This document shows positions 36,337-45,415 of a DNA stretch of 64,000 bases, piece after piece. Each line of letters begins with the position of its first letter. The stretch's first letter is position 1. The notes below the pieces were generated by a model. That model did no database searches. It had not been told where the DNA came from and worked only from the letters and a program-made list of their open reading frames with translations. Made by a program: the position numbers and the translations under genes. The stretch is from Pseudorhodoferax sp965279475 (lineage in GTDB: Bacteria; Pseudomonadota; Gammaproteobacteria; Burkholderiales; Burkholderiaceae_C), in NCBI GenBank assembly GCA_965279475.1, contig CBDIIA010000003.1:124001-188000 (forward strand), written 5' to 3'.

Positions 36337-38177
36337 TGCGTTGTGTGCATGCGATGCCGTTCGGCGCGTCGCCGGCGGACGGCGGAGGTGTCGATTTCCG
36401 ACTCTGGGCGCCCGCGCCGGCGCAGGTTGCGCTGGCGCTGTGCGGTGCCGATGGCCAGGTGCAGCGCGTGCTGCCGGCACGGCGCGAGGTCGATGGCCGC
36501 TGGTTCTGCCACGTGGCCGAGGCGCAGGTGGGCGACCTGTACCGCTGGCGCATCGACGGCGGTCTGCTGGTGCCCGACCCGGCCTCGCGCGACAACCCGC
36601 TCGGGGTGCACGAGGCCAGCCGCGTGGTCGACCCCGGAGCGTTTCCCTGGGACGATACCGGTTGGCGCGGCCGGCCCTGGGACGAAGTCGTGCTGTACGA
36701 ACTGCACGTGGGCGCCTTCACCGCCGAAGGCACTTACGCTGCCGCGGCGCGCGAGCTGCCTGAGCTGGCCGCGCTGGGCATCACCGCGGTCGAGCTGATG
36801 CCGCTGGCGTCGTTCCCCGGGCGCTTCGGCTGGGGCTACGACGGTGTGCTGCCCTTCGCGCCGCACGCAGCCTACGGCCGGCCCGACGACCTGAAGGCGT
36901 TCGTCGAGACCGCGCACCGGCTGGGGCTGATGGTGTTCGTCGACGTGGTCTACAACCATTTCGGGCCCGACGGCAACTACCTCGGCGCCTATGCGCCGTC
37001 GTTCTTTTCTTCGACGCACCAGAGCCCCTGGGGCGCGGCCCTCAACTTCGACGGCGAAGGCAGCGCGGGTGTGCGCGAATTCTTCGTGCACAACGCGCTC
37101 TATTGGGTCGAGGAGTTTCAGATCGACGGCCTGCGGCTGGACGCGGTGCACGCGATCACCGATGCCAGCACGCCCGACATCCTGCAGCAGATCTCGCAGG
37201 CGGTGCGCGACGCCACGCCGGGCCGGCACGTGCACCTGGTGCTGGAGAACGACCGCAACGAAGGCTGGCGCCTGGCCGACCGGCCGCTGCCCGGGCGGTT
37301 CGACGGGCAATGGAACGACGACTTCCACCATGCGCTGCACGTCGCGCTGACCGGCGACAGCAGCGGTTACTTCCACGACTACGGCGCGCAGCCGATCGAG
37401 TTGCTGGCCCATGCGCTGGCGCATGGCTACGTGTACGAAGGTGCGCCACGCCAGCAGGCCGGCGTGCGTGCGCACTGCACGCTGTCGGCGCACCAGCCGC
37501 TGGGCGCGATGGTGGTCTATGCGAACAACCACGACCAGACCGGCAACCGCGCGCAGGGCGAGCGGCTGGGGCAGATCGCCCCCGCGGACGCCGGGCCGCT
37601 GCCCATGCTGCTGTCGCTGCTGACACCGGCGACGCCGATGTTGTTCTTCGGCGACGAGTTCGGCGCCGCCACCCCCTTCCTGTACTTCGCCGACTGGGAG
37701 GGCGAGTTGCGCGAGGCCGTGCGTGCCGGGCGTGCGCGCGAGTTCGGCCACGCGCCGGGCGGCGATGCCCATGCACTGCCCGACCCCACCAGCCCCGGCA
37801 GCATCGAGGCCAGCCGCTGGGACCGCGCGCACCGGCAGGGCGAGCTCGGGCAGCAGACGCTGGCGCTGGTGCAGCAGGCGCTTGCCGCGCGGCGCCAATG
37901 GATCGTGCCGCGCCAGCGCAGGCTGTGTGCCGCGGCACACCGTGCGGCGCGGGTGGGCGCGACCGGCATCGCTGTGCAATGGGCCTACGACGACGGCCAC
38001 AGCCTGGTGCTGCGGCTCAACCTGGGACCCGAGGCCGTTGCCGCACTGCACGGCCCCGTGGCGGGCGGGCGGCGCGTGGCCGAGGTCTTTCGCCACCGTT
38101 GGCCGCAGGAGCCTGAGCCGGCGCAGTGGCCGGCCTGGTCGGCCTGCTGGACGCTCGAAGCCGAGGATGCTGCATGA
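36336..38177 (+). CDS. treZ: malto-oligosyltrehalose trehalohydrolase
   Basis: It releases trehalose from maltooligosyltrehalose made by TreY. The 613-residue GH13 protein has an N-terminal beta domain (VDFRLWAPAPAQVALAL), then VVLYELHVGAFTAEGTY, VFVDVVYNHFGPDGNYL, the nucleophile in IDGLRLDAVHAI, the acid in LVLENDRNE and YANNHDQTGNRAQGERL. These are the standard TreZ signatures. The ATG shares a base with the glgX stop, and its own stop overlaps the treY start (ATGA), so all four genes are read as one unit. Confidence 0.95.
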
Positions 38178-41143
38178 CCGCGCCCACGCTCGCAGGCGCC
38201 GGCCTGCCCACCAGCACCTACCGCGTGCAGTTCCACAAAGGTTGCACGTTCGCGCAGGTGACGCAGGCCGTGCCCTACCTGCATGCGCTGGGCATCACGC
38301 ACCTGTACAGCGCGCCCTACCTGCGCGCGCGCACCGGCAGCACGCACGGCTACGACATCGTCGACCATGCGCAGCTGAACCCGGAGATCGGCGACGAGAC
38401 GGCCCATGCCGACCTGTGCGCGGCGCTGCAGCGCCATGGCATGGGGCAGATCCTCGACGTGGTGCCCAACCACATGGGCGTGCTGGAGACCGACAACGCC
38501 TGGTGGCTCGACGTGCTGGAGCACGGCCAGGCCTCGGCGTTCGCCGACACCTTCGACATCGAGTGGCATGCGGCCGAGCCGACGCTGACCAACCGACTGC
38601 TGCTGCCGGTGCTGGGCGACCAGTACGGCCGTGTGCTGGAGCGCGGCGAGATCGCACTGCAGTTCGACGCCGACAGCGGCGCCTTCGCGCTGCACTACTT
38701 CGAGCACCGGTTTCCGGTCGATCCCGGCTGCGTGCCGCGCATCTTCGCGGCGCTGCCGATGCCGGCGGCACAGCGCGACACACCTGGCGACAAACCTGGC
38801 GACGCCCCGGACGACGCGGTGGGCGAGACCACACGCCTGCTCGGCGCGTTCGCGCGGCTGCCGGCACGCGATGCCTCCGATGGCGTGCCGCTGGGGACGA
38901 GGGCGCGCCAGAGCGCACTGCTGAACGCCGCGCTGGGCACGCTCGCGCGGCAGCACGGCTGGCTGGCGGCGTGGATCGATGGCTGCCTGAAGGTGCTGAA
39001 CGGCGACCCCGCGGATGCCGGCAGCTTCGACGCGCTGGACGCCCTGGTCGGTGCGCAGGCCTACCGCCTGGCGCACTGGCGCGCCGCCAGCGACGAGGTC
39101 AACTACCGCCGTTTCTTCGACGTCAACACGCTGGCCGCGCTGCGCATGGAACGCGACGACGTGTTCGAGGCCACGCACGCCCGTGTGCTGGGCTGGCTGG
39201 CGGACCACAGCGCCACCGGTCTGCGCATCGACCACCCCGACGGGCTGGCCCAACCGCAGCGCTACTTCGAGCGGCTGCAGCAGAGCCGCGCAGGCGGGCT
39301 CTACCTGCTGGTCGAGAAGATCCTGGCCGAGCACGAGGCCCTGCCGGCCGCGTGGCCGGTGCACGGCGACAGCGGCTACCGGTTCGCAGGCCAGGTGAAC
39401 GGCCTGTTCGTCGACAGCGCGCGCGAGGCCGAGATGGACCGGCTGTGGCAGGCATTCACCGGCGACACGGCCCGCTTCGAGGAGGTGGTCTACCGTTGCA
39501 AGCAGCTGATCATCGAGACCTCGCTGTTCAGCGAACTGCGCTGGCTGGCCATGGCGGCCCACCGCATTCTGCAGAGCGACCGGCGCACGGTGGACTACAG
39601 CCGGCACCGGGTGCAACGCGCGCTGGCCGAGATCGCGGCCAGCTTCCCGGTCTACCGCACCTATGTGCACGCGTCGGAGCCGGCCAGCGCCGCCGACCAG
39701 CAGCATGTCGACTGGGCCGTGGCCGCAGCCCGGCGCCGGCTCGGCGAGCCGGCGTTCGAGTTGCTCGACACGCTGCGCGCACTGCTGCTGAATGCGCCGG
39801 GCGCAACCGCGGTGCCGGCCGCCGAGCACGAGCGTTTTCTCGCGCGCTGGCAGCAGTTCACCGCGCCGGTGATGGCCAAGTCGGTCGAGGACACGGCTTT
39901 CTACCGCCATCTGCGGCTCGCGTCGCTGAACGACGTGGGTTGCGACCCGGCGCGCTACGGCGTGTCGGTGGCATCCTTCCATGCCGAGAACCAGATCCGG
40001 GCGCGTTTCTACCCGCACACGATGCTGGCCACGTCGACGCACGACAGCAAACGCGCGGAAGATCTGCGGGCCCGCATCGACGTGCTGTCGGAAGTGCCCG
40101 AACTCTGGGGCGAGACCTTGCAGCGCCTCGATGGCCTGGCCGAGATGGCGCGCAGCGACACCGATGCCGGCCGTGCGCCGGCCCGGCGCGACATCTGGCT
40201 GCTGTTCCAGACGCTCGCCGGGCTGTGGCCTGCCGACGCGGAGGCCGGCGACGAGGGCGCGCGCCACGCGCTGCGCGAACGTCTGCAGGCCTACATGTTG
40301 AAGGCCGTGCGCGAAGCCAAGGAGCACACCAGCTGGGCCGACCCGGTGCCGGCCTACGAAGAAGCGCTGGCGCGCACCATCGATGCGGTGCTGCGGCCGG
40401 GCGAGGCCAACCCCTTCGTCGCCGAGCTGCAGCGGCTGACGCAGCGCATCGCGCCCTTTGGCTTCGCCAACAGCCTGGCCCAGGCGGCGCTGAAGTTCAC
40501 CTCGCCGGGCGTGCCCGATCTCTACCAGGGCTGCGAGGTCTGGGGCTTCAGCCTGGTCGATCCGGACAACCGCAGGCCGGTCGACTTCGCGCGGCTGGAG
40601 GCGCAGCTCGACGGCCTGCGCGCTCTGTACGACGACGGGCGGTGGCCGACGCTGCCGGAGTGGGTCGCTCTGCGCGAGCAGGCAGCCGATGGCCGGCTCA
40701 AGCAACTCGTGACCTGGCGGCTGCTGCAGCTGCGGAAGACCCTGCCGCTGGTGTTCGCCGAAGGCGGCTACCAGCTGCAGCAGGCGCGGGGTGGTGCTGC
40801 CGCACACGCACTCGCGTATGCACGCAGTGCGGGCGGCACCATGGTGCTGGTGGTGGCGACGCGGTTGCTGCAGACGCTGTGCGCTGGCGACCCCACGCGT
40901 TGGGGTCCCGCGCTGTGGCAGGGCACCACGCTCGTATTGCAGGGCGCGGCCGCACAGGCCGTGCAGTGGACCGACTGGCTCACCGGCCGGGTCCTGGAAC
41001 CACAGGGCTGCGACACGCAGCTGCTGGCGCTGGACCAGGTGTTCGCCGACCGTGGGGCGCTGCCGTTCGCCGTGCTGGTGGCCGGCCCGTTGCCGCCAGA
41101 CGGCGACGAGAGCGCGCCTGCGGCGGGACGCGGACCCGACTGA
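38174..41143 (+). CDS. treY: malto-oligosyltrehalose synthase
   Basis: It converts the reducing-end alpha-1,4 link of maltodextrins to an alpha,alpha-1,1 link. The 989-residue protein has the TreY start STYRVQFHKGCTFAQ, THLYSAPYLRARTGSTHGYD, ILDVVPNHMGV, the nucleophile in GLRIDHPDGLA, the acid in LLVEKIL, and the late blocks MAKSVEDTAFYRH and TSTHDSKRAEDLRARI. It ends the glgC-glgX-treZ-treY operon. With TreZ it gives trehalose from glycogen, a common response to osmotic or drying stress. Confidence 0.95.
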   Translation: MTAPTLAGAGLPTSTYRVQFHKGCTFAQVTQAVPYLHALGITHLYSAPYLRARTGSTHGYDIVDHAQLNPEIGDETAHADLCAALQRHGMGQILDVVPNHMGVLETDNAWWLDVLEHGQASAFADTFDIEWHAAEPTLTNRLLLPVLGDQYGRVLERGEIALQFDADSGAFALHYFEHRFPVDPGCVPRIFAALPMPAAQRDTPGDKPGDAPDDAVGETTRLLGAFARLPARDASDGVPLGTRARQSALLNAALGTLARQHGWLAAWIDGCLKVLNGDPADAGSFDALDALVGAQAYRLAHWRAASDEVNYRRFFDVNTLAALRMERDDVFEATHARVLGWLADHSATGLRIDHPDGLAQPQRYFERLQQSRAGGLYLLVEKILAEHEALPAAWPVHGDSGYRFAGQVNGLFVDSAREAEMDRLWQAFTGDTARFEEVVYRCKQLIIETSLFSELRWLAMAAHRILQSDRRTVDYSRHRVQRALAEIAASFPVYRTYVHASEPASAADQQHVDWAVAAARRRLGEPAFELLDTLRALLLNAPGATAVPAAEHERFLARWQQFTAPVMAKSVEDTAFYRHLRLASLNDVGCDPARYGVSVASFHAENQIRARFYPHTMLATSTHDSKRAEDLRARIDVLSEVPELWGETLQRLDGLAEMARSDTDAGRAPARRDIWLLFQTLAGLWPADAEAGDEGARHALRERLQAYMLKAVREAKEHTSWADPVPAYEEALARTIDAVLRPGEANPFVAELQRLTQRIAPFGFANSLAQAALKFTSPGVPDLYQGCEVWGFSLVDPDNRRPVDFARLEAQLDGLRALYDDGRWPTLPEWVALREQAADGRLKQLVTWRLLQLRKTLPLVFAEGGYQLQQARGGAAAHALAYARSAGGTMVLVVATRLLQTLCAGDPTRWGPALWQGTTLVLQGAAAQAVQWTDWLTGRVLEPQGCDTQLLALDQVFADRGALPFAVLVAGPLPPDGDESAPAAGRGPD

Positions 41144-41161
41144 TCGGCGGCTTGCGCGTGT

Positions 41162-41593
41162 CTAACGTGGCCCTGGGGTCGCCGGGCAGGCGGCATTGAC
41201 GATGCGCCGGTTCGGGTTGGGCTCCACGTCGCGGAACTCCATCCAGCGTGGCGTGCCGGTCGCATAGTCGACCGTGCGCAGGGGCTCGCCTTGCCAGCCG
41301 GGTCTGGCGAAAAAGGTGATGCTGAGATAACGGGCCGTCTGGCGGCTGCAGTCGAACAGCACGTTGGACTCGTAGGAACGGTAAGGAACGCCATCCCAGC
41401 TGACGCGCGGGGTGGCGCGGCTGACGCGGACCCGCATCGTGCGGGTGTCGCCATCCCGGTCGACGGGGTCGACCTGGATCACGTTCGTGGCCAGGTCGTC
41501 CGGATCGCCGGCCACGGTGAGCCAGGTCGACTCGCTGCGCGCCGCGCCGGCCAGGACCATCCACAGCAGAACGAACAGGATCTTGCGCGGCAT
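41162..41593 (-). CDS. exported protein of unknown function, surface-adhesin-E-like
   Basis: The 143-residue protein has a signal peptide (LFVLLWMVLAGAARS, probable cleavage near residue 21) and a compact beta-rich domain with two Cys (in VLFDCSRQTARYL and IVNAAC) that may form a disulfide. The pattern of an aromatic block before the first Cys and a C-terminal VNAAC resembles small periplasmic proteins annotated as surface-adhesin E-like, a label that says little about function. GAGGGT lies before the ATG. It is convergent with treY. Confidence 0.7.
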   Translation of the reverse strand: MPRKILFVLLWMVLAGAARSESTWLTVAGDPDDLATNVIQVDPVDRDGDTRTMRVRVSRATPRVSWDGVPYRSYESNVLFDCSRQTARYLSITFFARPGWQGEPLRTVDYATGTPRWMEFRDVEPNPNRRIVNAACPATPGPR

Positions 41594-41663
41594 GTCACCC
41601 TCGATCGAAGCGTGCGATTCTAGGTAACTTTCCCTATGGCAGGCTGACGGAATGGCGGGTGCT

Positions 41664-41693
41664 TCCTACAGGGGCAGGCCACGTGTCCTACAG
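41664..41693 (+). promoter_or_regulatory. direct repeats of TCCTACAG upstream of sodC
   Basis: TCCTACAG occurs at 41664-41671 and 41686-41693, 22 bp apart (about two helical turns). The second copy extends to CCTACAGACG, shared with the ligD upstream region. They are 86-115 bp before the sodC ATG and may bind an activator. Confidence 0.4.
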
Positions 41694-41778
41694 ACGTGCC
41701 GGGCGACCGGGTTAAAGTCGTTGGGCTGGCTGCGCAGCGCGATGTGCCGCTGCGGTTTGCAGCCGTCCTGGAGACAGC

Positions 41779-42399
41779 ATGAAACACCCTCAGACCCTGT
41801 GGATCGCAGCCATCGTCCTGCCGCTGGTGGCCTGTGCCCAGCAACCTCCGCCCGCCGCGCCGGCGCGGGTGTCCACGACTGCACTGGTCAGGCTGGCCAC
41901 GGCCGATGGCAAGCCGGCTGGCCAGGCGGTGCTGACGGCGGTGCCGGATGGCGTGGAGATCGTTCTCAACGTGACCGGTCTCACGCCGGGGCAGCACGGC
42001 TTTCACATCCATGCCAACGGGCAGTGCGCCCCTTCCACCGACCCTGCCACCGGGCAGCCTGTGGCGTTCGGCGCGGCGGGCGGGCATTTCGACCCCGAGA
42101 TGGCCGGGCACCACGGCCATCCGCAGGACGACCCGAAAAAAGGCCATGCCGGCGACGCGCCCAACCTGACGGCGGACGCATCGGGCAACGCCACGCTGCG
42201 CTATGTGACCTCCAAGGTCACCGTCGTGCCAGGCAAGGCCTCCGTGATGGGCCGCTCGCTGGTCGTGCATGCGAACGCCGACGACTACAAGACCGACCCC
42301 GCAGGCAACTCCGGTGGCCGTGTGTTGTGCGGCGTGATCGAGCCGGCGCGCACCGACGCCGTGGTCGGCAGCGCCGGGGGCGAGCGGGTCGTGCGGTAA
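41779..42399 (+). CDS. sodC: superoxide dismutase [Cu-Zn], lipoprotein
   Basis: It dismutates superoxide in the periplasm. The 206-residue protein has a lipoprotein signal with lipobox LVAC (Cys at about 19). The metal-ligand blocks are GQHGFHIHANGQC, AGGHFDPE, HHGHPQDD, GDAPNL and VVHANADDY, followed by the end region GGRVLCGVI, which gives the disulfide partner Cys and an Arg near the active site. CTGGAGA precedes the ATG. Paired TCCTACAG repeats lie upstream. Confidence 0.93.
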   Translation: MKHPQTLWIAAIVLPLVACAQQPPPAAPARVSTTALVRLATADGKPAGQAVLTAVPDGVEIVLNVTGLTPGQHGFHIHANGQCAPSTDPATGQPVAFGAAGGHFDPEMAGHHGHPQDDPKKGHAGDAPNLTADASGNATLRYVTSKVTVVPGKASVMGRSLVVHANADDYKTDPAGNSGGRVLCGVIEPARTDAVVGSAGGERVVR

Positions 42400-42477
42400 A
42401 GCATTCCGTGGTTCTTTTGCCGGGGTGACGCAAAAACCCTCCCGGTAACATCCACCCGGATGGTGCTAGGATGGCAC

Positions 42478-42918
42478 ATGGCGAAATCGAGCGTAACCCA
42501 TCCCGGTGATTTGTCTGCGATCAAGAGCAAGCCGGTCGACTCCGAAAAGATCACGGTCAACCTGGGGTTTGTCGACCTCGGGCAGATCGATCTGCTGGTG
42601 GCCGAGGGTTTCTACGGCAACCGCACCGACTTCATCCGCACGGCGATCCGCAACCAGCTGGCCAGCCATTCCGACGCGGTCAAGCAGGTGGTGGCGCGCA
42701 AGACGCTCGTGCTGGGCCTGCAGCACTTCACCGTCGAAGATCTGCAGGCGGTGCAGGCGACGCACCAGAAACTCCACATCCGTGTGCTCGGGCTGGCGAC
42801 GATTGCCGACGACGTCACACCCGAACTGGCGCTGGCCACGATCGAGTCGATCGACGTGCTGGGCGCCCTGCATGCCAGCCCTGCGGTGCGCACGGCGCTG
42901 GCCAGCCGGCGCCGCTGA
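42478..42918 (+). CDS. ribbon-helix-helix (CopG-like) DNA-binding protein
   Basis: The 146-residue protein has an RHH core at about residues 20-65 (KITVNLGFVDLGQIDLLVAE, then GFYGNRTDFIRTAIRNQL), followed by an 80-residue C-terminal domain (ARKTLVLGLQHFTVEDLQAV) of unknown function. The ATG at 42478 is preferred to 42460 because AGGA lies before it. It sits 30 bp upstream of a PHA-depolymerase-like gene and is probably co-transcribed. A role as its regulator or as a polymer-associated protein is inference. Confidence 0.78.
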   Translation: MAKSSVTHPGDLSAIKSKPVDSEKITVNLGFVDLGQIDLLVAEGFYGNRTDFIRTAIRNQLASHSDAVKQVVARKTLVLGLQHFTVEDLQAVQATHQKLHIRVLGLATIADDVTPELALATIESIDVLGALHASPAVRTALASRRR

Positions 42919-42948
42919 GCCACCCGCCCGGCACCCTTGAAAGTCTGC

Positions 42949-44010
42949 ATGAACGAATCGATCCACGACCTGATGATGGAGGCTACCCGGCTGACGCAAT
43001 CGGGCCTGTTGCACGAGGCAACGCAAACCCTGCAGCGGGCGTTGCTCGGCACTTCGGCGCCGCCCGAGACCACCGCCGACCCGGCGCCCGAAGCCCGCGC
43101 GCGCCACACCGGCGCGCGTCCGGCACAGGCGCCGCGCGCCGATGAGGACACAGGCCGGGGCGAACACATCCTCACCGGCAGCCATGCGCACGGCGGGTTG
43201 TCGCGTGACTACCGCTTGTACGTGCCGCCGCAGCATGGTGGCGCCCGGCTGCCGCTGGTGGTCATGCTGCACGGCTGCACGCAAAACCCCGGCGATTTCG
43301 CGGCCGGCACGGCGATGGACGCCTGGGCCGCGCACCAGGGCGGGCAACGCTTCTGCGTGCTGTACCCCGCGCAGTCGCAGGACGCGAACCCGCAGCGTTG
43401 CTGGAACTGGTTCAAGCACAACCACCAGGAGCGCGGCCGCGGCGAGCCCGCGCTCTTGGCCAGCATGACCCGGGCGGTGGTGCGCGACCATGGCCTCGAT
43501 GCCGACCGCGTCTATGTGGCGGGGTTGTCCGCAGGTGGTGCGATGGCGGCCATCCTGGGTGCCACGTACCCGGACGTGTTTGCCGCAGCGGGCGTGCATT
43601 CGGGCCTGGTCGTGGGCGCAGCCCGCAACGTGCCGCAGGCGATGGGCGCGATGCGCAACGGCAGCGAGTCGGAAGGCGCTGCGCTGCGGGTGCCGACCAT
43701 CGTGTTCCATGGCGACCGCGACCAGACGGTGCACCCGCGCAACGGCGAGCAGGTGCTGGCCTCGGCCCTGGCCGAGCCTGGCACGGCGACGGTGGAGCAG
43801 GGCACGGCACCGCAGGGCCGCCGCTATACGGTGTCGACGCACCATGGGGCCGACGGCCAGGTGCTGGCCGAACACTGGCTGGTGCACGACGCAGGCCATG
43901 CCTGGTCTGGCGGGCAGGCCGAAGGGTCGTACACCGATGTCCGCGGACCGGACGCGACGGCGCAGATGCTGCGCTTCTTCTGGGCCCATCCGCGCAAGGC
44001 GTCGTCCTGA
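42949..44010 (+). CDS. PHB depolymerase-family esterase
   Basis: The 353-residue alpha/beta hydrolase has an N-terminal helical region (about 1-85, no clear signal peptide). The catalytic domain shows YRLYVPPQH, the oxyanion-hole HGCTQNPGDF, the nucleophile Ser in VAGLSAGGAMAA, the acid in HGDRDQTV and the His in HDAGHAWSGG. This is the extracellular-type (lipase-box Ser) PHB depolymerase / feruloyl esterase family. Without a signal peptide it may act inside on granules or oligomers. The start is taken as ATG 42949; a TTG at 42937 would add four residues. Confidence 0.85.
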   Translation: MNESIHDLMMEATRLTQSGLLHEATQTLQRALLGTSAPPETTADPAPEARARHTGARPAQAPRADEDTGRGEHILTGSHAHGGLSRDYRLYVPPQHGGARLPLVVMLHGCTQNPGDFAAGTAMDAWAAHQGGQRFCVLYPAQSQDANPQRCWNWFKHNHQERGRGEPALLASMTRAVVRDHGLDADRVYVAGLSAGGAMAAILGATYPDVFAAAGVHSGLVVGAARNVPQAMGAMRNGSESEGAALRVPTIVFHGDRDQTVHPRNGEQVLASALAEPGTATVEQGTAPQGRRYTVSTHHGADGQVLAEHWLVHDAGHAWSGGQAEGSYTDVRGPDATAQMLRFFWAHPRKASS

Positions 44011-44163
44011 TCCTGGCCAGCGCAATCGCGTAGGACATGCACTACCGGCGATGGCGGCGCCGTCTGCTGGGCCATACGGGCGGGAACTCCGATGATTCGG
44101 ACATGCCGTGGGCTGCACGTGTGCACGAAGTCCATGGCTTGCTTCAAGCCCAAGGAGAACACC

Positions 44164-44964
44164 ATGAAGACATTGCTCCAACGCGCACTCGCTGCCGCCG
44201 CCATCGTCGCGGCCACCCAGGCGGGCGCACAGATCACGTTTTACGAACGCAACGGTTTCGAAGGGCGTTCGTTCACGACGGACGACCAGGTCGTCGACTT
44301 CGCGCGGCGCGGCTTCAACGACCGGGCCTCGTCCGTCGTCGTGCTGCGGGACCGTTGGGAGGTCTGCGAAGACATGCGTTTCGGCGGCCGTTGCGCCGTG
44401 TTGCGCCCGGGCCGTTATCCGTCGCTCGAGTCGATCGGGTTGAACGACCGTATCTCGTCGGTGCGCATTGTCGACTCGGCCGCGCGTGTCGACGACCGGC
44501 GTTACCCGCCTCCGCCGATGCCCGTGTACGACGCACGTCGCCGCCCGGACGAGCGCCTGTTCGAGGCCGATGTGGTGTCGGTGCGCGCGGTGATGGGCGC
44601 ACCCGAGCAGCGCTGCTGGGTCGAGCGTGAACAGGTGCAGGACCGTGGCCGCCCCAACATCGGTGGTGCCCTGGCGGGTGCCGTGATCGGCGGGATCCTG
44701 GGGCACCAGGTCGGCGGCGGCAGTGGCCGTGATTTGGCGACCGCAGGCGCTGCGGTGGCGGGCGCCGCCGTGGGATCGAACGTGAACCGCGATGGCGGTG
44801 TGCGCACGCAGGACGTGCAGCGCTGCGAAAACGTGCAGAGCCAGGCGCGGCCGCAGTACTGGGACGTGACCTACAACTTCCGCGGTCAGGAACACCATGT
44901 GCAGATGACGGCGCCCCCTGGTCCCACGATCACGGTCAACCGCATGGGCGAGCCGCGTGCGTAG
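44164..44964 (+). CDS. exported beta/gamma-crystallin and glycine-zipper protein
   Basis: The 266-residue protein has a signal peptide ending near TQAGAQ. A two-motif beta/gamma-crystallin domain follows (ITFYERNGFEGRSF and VCEDMRFGGRCAVL), each motif closing with the calcium-binding pattern N-D-x-x-S-S (NDRASS, NDRISS). A glycine-zipper 2TM segment (GGALAGAVIGGILGHQVGGG, then GAAVAGAAVGS) comes next, then a C-terminal beta region (YWDVTYNFRGQEHHVQM). It should sit at the outer membrane or periplasm and may bind calcium. CAAGGAGA precedes the ATG. A strong terminator follows. Confidence 0.85.
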   Translation: MKTLLQRALAAAAIVAATQAGAQITFYERNGFEGRSFTTDDQVVDFARRGFNDRASSVVVLRDRWEVCEDMRFGGRCAVLRPGRYPSLESIGLNDRISSVRIVDSAARVDDRRYPPPPMPVYDARRRPDERLFEADVVSVRAVMGAPEQRCWVEREQVQDRGRPNIGGALAGAVIGGILGHQVGGGSGRDLATAGAAVAGAAVGSNVNRDGGVRTQDVQRCENVQSQARPQYWDVTYNFRGQEHHVQMTAPPGPTITVNRMGEPRA

Positions 44965-44984
44965 TTGCCAGACCGGCATGCACC

Positions 44985-45018
44985 ATTGAAAAAGCCCCTG
45001 CGAAGGGGCTTTTTCAAT
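44985..45018. terminator. bidirectional rho-independent terminator
   Basis: A 15-bp perfect stem (ATTGAAAAAGCCCCT / AGGGGCTTTTTCAAT) with a GCGA tetraloop has A and T runs on both sides. It ends the crystallin gene on the plus strand and can stop minus-strand transcripts from 45056. Confidence 0.9.
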
Positions 45019-45055
45019 CGGCGCTCGGTTGCGATCAGGATCGCGGGCTTGGGCC

Positions 45056-45274
45056 TCAGTGGTAGGTCCTCGGGACCAGGTGGTCTTCGAGCGAATGCGC
45101 GAAGCTCGCGTCCGCCGCGCCCATCGTCAAGTCCCTCGACTGCTCCATCGCCATCACGTGCTCGCGCAACGCGGTGAGCCAGGCGGGCACGACCCAGCCG
45201 TCCGGCGTCAGGTAGGAGAAGATTTCTTCGAGTGACTGGACGGACTCGAGGCTGATGGAGGTGATGAGCGTCAT
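45056..45274 (-). CDS. small hypothetical protein
   Basis: The 72-residue frame starts MTLITSISLESVQSLEEIF and is acidic and soluble, with no recognised domain. A GTG at 45385 would give 109 residues, but neither start has a good ribosome-binding site. The gene is supported by position, ending just before the bidirectional terminator at 44985. It lies 141 bp after trpS in the same direction. It may be real, but evidence is limited. Confidence 0.45.
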   Translation of the reverse strand: MTLITSISLESVQSLEEIFSYLTPDGWVVPAWLTALREHVMAMEQSRDLTMGAADASFAHSLEDHLVPRTYH

Positions 45275-45415
45275 GCAAACCAGTCTAAGCGCCGTCTCTA
45301 CGCACACGTGTGACAGAGTGCGCAAATCACGCGCGTGTTCTGCACAGATCTTGCTCAAATCGAAGCCCGTCGTGTGCTTTTTCACGCTGGCGCGGCCATG
45401 GAGGGCCGGTACGGA

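Noticed and set aside
42415..42435. TTTTGC/GCAAAA hairpin after sodC as a terminator
   Set aside because: The stem is only six AT-containing pairs and the tail is poor, so it is not convincing.
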